Shown one piece after another: positions 60,781 through 64,000 of a DNA stretch of 64,000 nucleotides. The first letter of the stretch is position 1, and each line of letters begins with the position of its first letter. The stretch covers positions 1-64,000 of the forward strand of contig CAWBKK010000001.1 in the NCBI GenBank assembly GCA_963789355.1, given 5' to 3'. The notes below the pieces were generated by a model, which was not told the DNA's origin, made no database searches, and worked only from the letters and a program-made list of their open reading frames with translations. The stretch comes from Gaiellasilicea sp963789355. Its GTDB lineage: Bacteria; Actinomycetota; Thermoleophilia; Gaiellales; Gaiellaceae. The position numbers and the translations under genes are program-made.

Positions 60781-62565
60781 TCAGCCCGGCAGCTCGGGAA
60801 TGGCAGCGAGTAGCTGCTGTGTGTACGGGTGCCTCGCGGACGAGAACAGATCGCGCGTTGCTCCTTCCTCGCAGACCTCACCGTCGCGCATGACCAGTGC
60901 ACGGTCCGCGATCGTGCGGACGACGGCGAGGTCGTGGCTCACCCAGATGACCGCCGTGTGTGTCTGCTCCGACAGCTCTGCGATCAGCCGCAGGATGGTC
61001 GCCTGGACTGAGACATCCAGCGCCGAGGTCACCTCGTCGCAGAGCAGCAGAGAGGGTCGCGGCGCGAACGCGCGCGCGAGCGCTACACGTTGGCGCTGGC
61101 CGCCGGAGAGCTCGACCGGGTAGCGGTAGAGGAGCCCGCGCGGAAGCCCCACGGAGTCCAGCAGCCCCAGGACGGCCCCGCGCTCGCCGCTTCGCGGCAC
61201 GTCGTCGCGGAAGAGCCTGATCGGGCGCGCGACGATGTCGAGGATCGTGTGCCGCGGGTTCAGCGAGGAGTCTGGGTTCTGGAACACGAGCTGAACCGCC
61301 CGACGCGCCTCACGTGAGCGCTTCACCGCCGTCGGCGCGAGCTCGTCGCCTGCCAGCCTCACCGAACCCTCTGTGGGGCGGTGCAACCCCGCGATCGCGC
61401 GCAGGAGCGTCGACTTGCCACTGCCGCTCTCGCCGACGATCCCGAGCCGCTCGGCCTCGCGCACGACAAGATCGACCCTCGTGACCGCGGGCGCCGTCGA
61501 ACCGGGGTAGTCGCACCGGATCCCGGACACTTCGAGGAGAACCCTCCGACCAGCGTGCGCGGGAGCAACTGGCAGCCCCGGCACCGACCGCCGCTCGATC
61601 TGCTCGAACCGCAGGCAGCGCGCCATGTGCCCGTCGCCTGGGTCGCGCGCCGGTACGCGGCCGGTCCGGCACACGGGCAGGACGTGCGGGCATCTCGGCG
61701 CGTATGCGCATCCGTCGAGCACGACGCTCGAGGGCGGTCGGCCCGTGATCCCCACCAGGAGCCGCGGACGCCGGACGCTCGGCACGGCCGCGACGAGAGC
61801 CTGCGTGTACGGGTGCCGCTGCCTCGCCACCACTGCGCTTGCCCGGGCGGACTCGACCAGCTGCCCGGCGTACATGACCGCGACCTCGTCAGCGATCGTC
61901 CCGAGCAAGGCGAGGTCGTGGCTGACGTAGAGGCAACCCAGCCCGAGCTCGTCGATCAGGCCGCGCAAGAGCTCCGTGATCCGCGCCTGCGTGGTGACGT
62001 CGAGCCCGGTCGTCGGCTCGTCGAGGATCAGCACGTCCGGATTGCAGGCGAGGGCGATCGCCAGCGCGATGCGCTGCTGCTGGCCGCCGCTGAACTGAAA
62101 CGGGTAGCCGTGGACCGCGCCGACCGGATCCGGCAGTCCCATCGCACCGAGCAGCTCGACGCTGCGCGCGCGCGCCGCGCGGCTGTCGAGCCCAAGGTGA
62201 ACGGTGAGCGGTTGAGCCAGCTGCCGGCCGACCGTCAGCGCCGGGTTGAGGGCCGACGCCGCACCCTGGGCAACGTGGGCGACCTTGCTGCCCCAGATCG
62301 AGCGCAGCTTCTCCGGCCGCAATGCGAGGACGTCGACGCCGTCGAGCAAGGACTGCCCCGCCAGGATGCGCATCCCCGGCAGGCGGTATCCGATTGCCGC
62401 GAGCGCCGTGGTCGACTTGCCGCAGCCGGACTCACCCACGAGGCCCAGGATGCTGCCGCGCGTCAGCCGGAAGGAGACGTCATCCACGACGCGGTTGATC
62501 GAGCGGTCGTCCCGCACGTAGCCGGCCGAGAGACCTTGGACGTCGAGAACCGTGTCGGGCGTCAA
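60781..62565 (-). CDS. Fused ABC transporter ATPase (two nucleotide-binding domains)
   Basis: 594 residues. TTG 62563-62565 overlaps the permease TGA as TTGA. NBD1: Walker A GLVGESGCGKSTTAL, signature FSGGQQQRIALA, Walker B VLILDEPTTGLDV, plus oligopeptide-family C-terminal CP...HVLPVCRTG. NBD2: Walker A GIVGESGSGKSTLLRA, signature LSGGQRQRVALARAF, Walker B LLLCDEVTSALDV. A natural DppD-DppF fusion that powers the importer from the cytosol. Confidence 0.95.
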   Translation of the reverse strand: MTPDTVLDVQGLSAGYVRDDRSINRVVDDVSFRLTRGSILGLVGESGCGKSTTALAAIGYRLPGMRILAGQSLLDGVDVLALRPEKLRSIWGSKVAHVAQGAASALNPALTVGRQLAQPLTVHLGLDSRAARARSVELLGAMGLPDPVGAVHGYPFQFSGGQQQRIALAIALACNPDVLILDEPTTGLDVTTQARITELLRGLIDELGLGCLYVSHDLALLGTIADEVAVMYAGQLVESARASAVVARQRHPYTQALVAAVPSVRRPRLLVGITGRPPSSVVLDGCAYAPRCPHVLPVCRTGRVPARDPGDGHMARCLRFEQIERRSVPGLPVAPAHAGRRVLLEVSGIRCDYPGSTAPAVTRVDLVVREAERLGIVGESGSGKSTLLRAIAGLHRPTEGSVRLAGDELAPTAVKRSREARRAVQLVFQNPDSSLNPRHTILDIVARPIRLFRDDVPRSGERGAVLGLLDSVGLPRGLLYRYPVELSGGQRQRVALARAFAPRPSLLLCDEVTSALDVSVQATILRLIAELSEQTHTAVIWVSHDLAVVRTIADRALVMRDGEVCEEGATRDLFSSARHPYTQQLLAAIPELPG

Positions 62566-63467
62566 ATCGGCACCGCCTCGCGGCCGCTCCGCGTCACGTG
62601 ATCGGTGAGCGCGTCCGCAATCAGGTTCAGCGCGATCGAGAGGAGGGCGATCATCGCTGCCGGTGCGAGGGTCGCCAGCGGGTTGAGATTGATGAAGCCG
62701 CGGCCTTCGGCCACCATCACGCCCCAATCGGCCTTCGGCGGCTGGACGCCGAGGCCGAGGAAGTTGAGGGTCGCGACGAAGATGACGCCGTACGTGATCC
62801 GCAGCGCGAAGTCCGCGGTCGTCGGCGCCATGATGTTCGGGAGCACCTCGCGAAAGAGGATCGCGGCCGTTCGCTCACCGCGAGCCTGGGCAGCGGCGAC
62901 GTAGTCGAGCCTGATCACGCCCTGCGTTGCGCCGCGAGCGATCCGACCCATTCGCGGCACGTAGACGAGCGTGATCGTAATCACCAGCACGACGCTCGAG
63001 GTGCCGAGCGCCGCGATGGCGACGAGGACGAGCAAGAGCGCCGGCAACGCCAAGAGCAGGTCGAATGCGCGCGCGATGAAGCCGTCGACCTTTCCGCCTT
63101 TGTATGCGCCCAGCATGCCGAGACTCCCGCCGATCAGCCACGCGAGCGTGACCGCGACGAGCGGGATGACAATGATCGTGGTGCCGCCCACGAGCAGCCG
63201 GCTCAGGGTGTCCCGGCCGAGCGAATCCGTGCCCAGCAGGTGGCCGCCGCTGAAGCCGGCCGCGTTGTCACCCACGCCGATCGCGTCGGGAGGGTAGGGC
63301 GTGAAGAACCGCCCGAAGACGATCACGAACAGCACGACTCCGCCGAGGACGAGACCGGTCCGACCCTGGGTCGAGGCGGCGACTGCACGCCATGCCGACG
63401 GCGGCCGGCTCTCCTCGTCGACGAGCTCCGCGGCGGAGAGGTCCAGAGCCGGCTGCGTGACGGTCAC
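62562..63467 (-). CDS. ABC transporter permease (DppC type)
   Basis: 301 residues from GTG 63465-63467 (GTGA overlap). Six helices. Typical DppC N-terminus GHLLGTDSLGRDTLSRLLVGG, and EAA-loop YVAAAQARGERTAAILFREVLPNIMAP. C-terminal IADALTDHVTRSG. Forms the channel with the DppB-type partner. Confidence 0.94.
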   Translation of the reverse strand: MTVTQPALDLSAAELVDEESRPPSAWRAVAASTQGRTGLVLGGVVLFVIVFGRFFTPYPPDAIGVGDNAAGFSGGHLLGTDSLGRDTLSRLLVGGTTIIVIPLVAVTLAWLIGGSLGMLGAYKGGKVDGFIARAFDLLLALPALLLVLVAIAALGTSSVVLVITITLVYVPRMGRIARGATQGVIRLDYVAAAQARGERTAAILFREVLPNIMAPTTADFALRITYGVIFVATLNFLGLGVQPPKADWGVMVAEGRGFINLNPLATLAPAAMIALLSIALNLIADALTDHVTRSGREAVPI

Positions 63468-64000
63468 CCCGAGGCCTTCAGTCGCGGGTTGAGATACGCG
63501 ACGACGCAGTCGGCGCTGAGGCTGACGACGATGAACATCGCGCCCATCAGCACCGCGATCGCCTGAACGCTGAACGCGTCCGATGTGCTCGTCGCCTGAA
63601 CGAGCCCTTGGCCGATCCCGGGGAAAGCGAAGACCCACTCGACGACGATGACTCCGCTCAACAGGTAGACGATGTTGATCGCTACCGCGTTGACGAGCGG
63701 CACACCCGCGTTTCTCATCGCATGGTCCCAGATCACCATCCTGCGCGGGAGTCCGCGGAGGACTGCCGCCTGCGTGTACGGAGCGCCGAGGGCCTCGCGC
63801 ATCGCGCTGCGAGCGATCCGGGCGATGTGCGGGACCATCGCGAGCACAAGGGTCGCCGCCGGCAGGACGTACGCCTTCGCCTGCTCCCCGAGCGACGATG
63901 CGAACGTCAGCGCTGTGGCGCTCTCGACCGGGAGCCAGCCGAGCTCGATGGCGAAGACGTACAGCAACCCGATCCCCACCACGAACTCCGGCAGCGCCGC
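63464..64000 (-). CDS. ABC transporter permease (DppB type), partial at right edge
   Basis: Open frame to the window edge; 3' 178 codons visible. AALPEFVVGIGLLYVFAIELGWLP, IARIARSAMREALGAPYTQAAVLRGLPRRMVIWDHAMRNA and VEWVFAFPGIGQGLVQA are the DppB family blocks. The N-terminal half lies outside. First visible gene of the importer operon, read leftwards. Confidence 0.93.
   Translation of the reverse strand, partial: AALPEFVVGIGLLYVFAIELGWLPVESATALTFASSLGEQAKAYVLPAATLVLAMVPHIARIARSAMREALGAPYTQAAVLRGLPRRMVIWDHAMRNAGVPLVNAVAINIVYLLSGVIVVEWVFAFPGIGQGLVQATSTSDAFSVQAIAVLMGAMFIVVSLSADCVVAYLNPRLKASG

Noticed and set aside
1..64000. CRISPR array, prophage or insertion sequence
   Set aside because: No short regularly spaced repeats, transposase or phage structural genes were seen; repeats are limited to the lipoprotein duplication and the promoter element.

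Overview
The window is high-GC DNA (roughly 70 percent by eye) with short intergenic gaps, many 1-4 base stop/start overlaps, GTG and TTG starts and actinobacterial gene families (ECF sigma with RskA-type anti-sigma, LtrA, gatCAB, PASTA-containing PBP). It most likely comes from an actinomycete, plausibly class Thermoleophilia; that class is an inference from gene content, not from a marker gene.

Layout. (1) 1-7553, minus strand: one operon in which a DUF4331 + TPR-protein pair occurs twice, on either side of two NicO-type nickel/cobalt transporters. (2) 7834-10789, plus, divergent: ECF sigma factor, anti-sigma factor, a lipoprotein made of two tandem domains whose DNA is identical over 468 bp, and a His-tailed membrane protein. 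Two perfect dyads lie between (1) and (2). (3) 10.8-29.9 kb: housekeeping genes: RecQ, class A PBP, Mpg glycosylase, a RemA-like protein, DegT aminotransferase, IlvE, YbaK, SerA with an AGT-like aminotransferase, an Rpf/transglycosylase-like secreted protein, gatCAB with a cupredoxin and a large membrane protein, a cold-shock protein and FolD. (4) 30-39.2 kb, plus: MFS transporter, a possible ART-fold protein, HMG-CoA reductase, diiron ferritin-like protein, thioesterase, GH16, a PQQ dehydrogenase/cytochrome c fusion and a secreted intradiol dioxygenase. (5) 39.2-48.2 kb: very small ORFs, tRNA-Cys, a TPR protein, a GspE/PilB ATPase between two secreted proteins, LtrA and formamidase. (6) 48.2-59.1 kb: a redox and stress island with a PAS-LuxR regulator, Bax inhibitor-1 family protein, VOC protein, MsrA, NDH-2-like, ferredoxin-reductase-like and sulfite-oxidase-like enzymes, thioredoxin-like protein, DUF6875, epoxide hydrolase and a DsbA-like protein. 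(7) 59.1 kb to the right edge: an oligopeptide/nickel-type ABC importer.

Two results stand out. First, nine intergenic regions of the 48-59 kb island carry a shared element on the coding strand, 65-95 bases before a start codon: two direct half-sites 12 bases apart (CCRG, then CCAGKG) and usually a GC-rich block (GGGCGCGAC or GGAGGCGA) 10 bases further on. A tenth, partial copy precedes a 26-codon ORF. This looks like an undescribed regulon, and the PAS-LuxR regulator inside it is the obvious candidate regulator. Second, the doubled DUF4331-TPR unit around NicO transporters, next to an ECF sigma/anti-sigma pair, is a candidate periplasmic metal-handling system.

Cautions. About 17 apparent frameshifts (1.6-6.2 kb, 16.8 kb, 29.2 kb, 56.4 kb) nearly all look like one extra base. 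That pattern suggests insertion-type sequencing error more than gene decay, so those genes are annotated as single CDS. Several genes have no ATG/GTG/TTG at the position their family requires and appear to start at CTG, often within a CTGA overlap.
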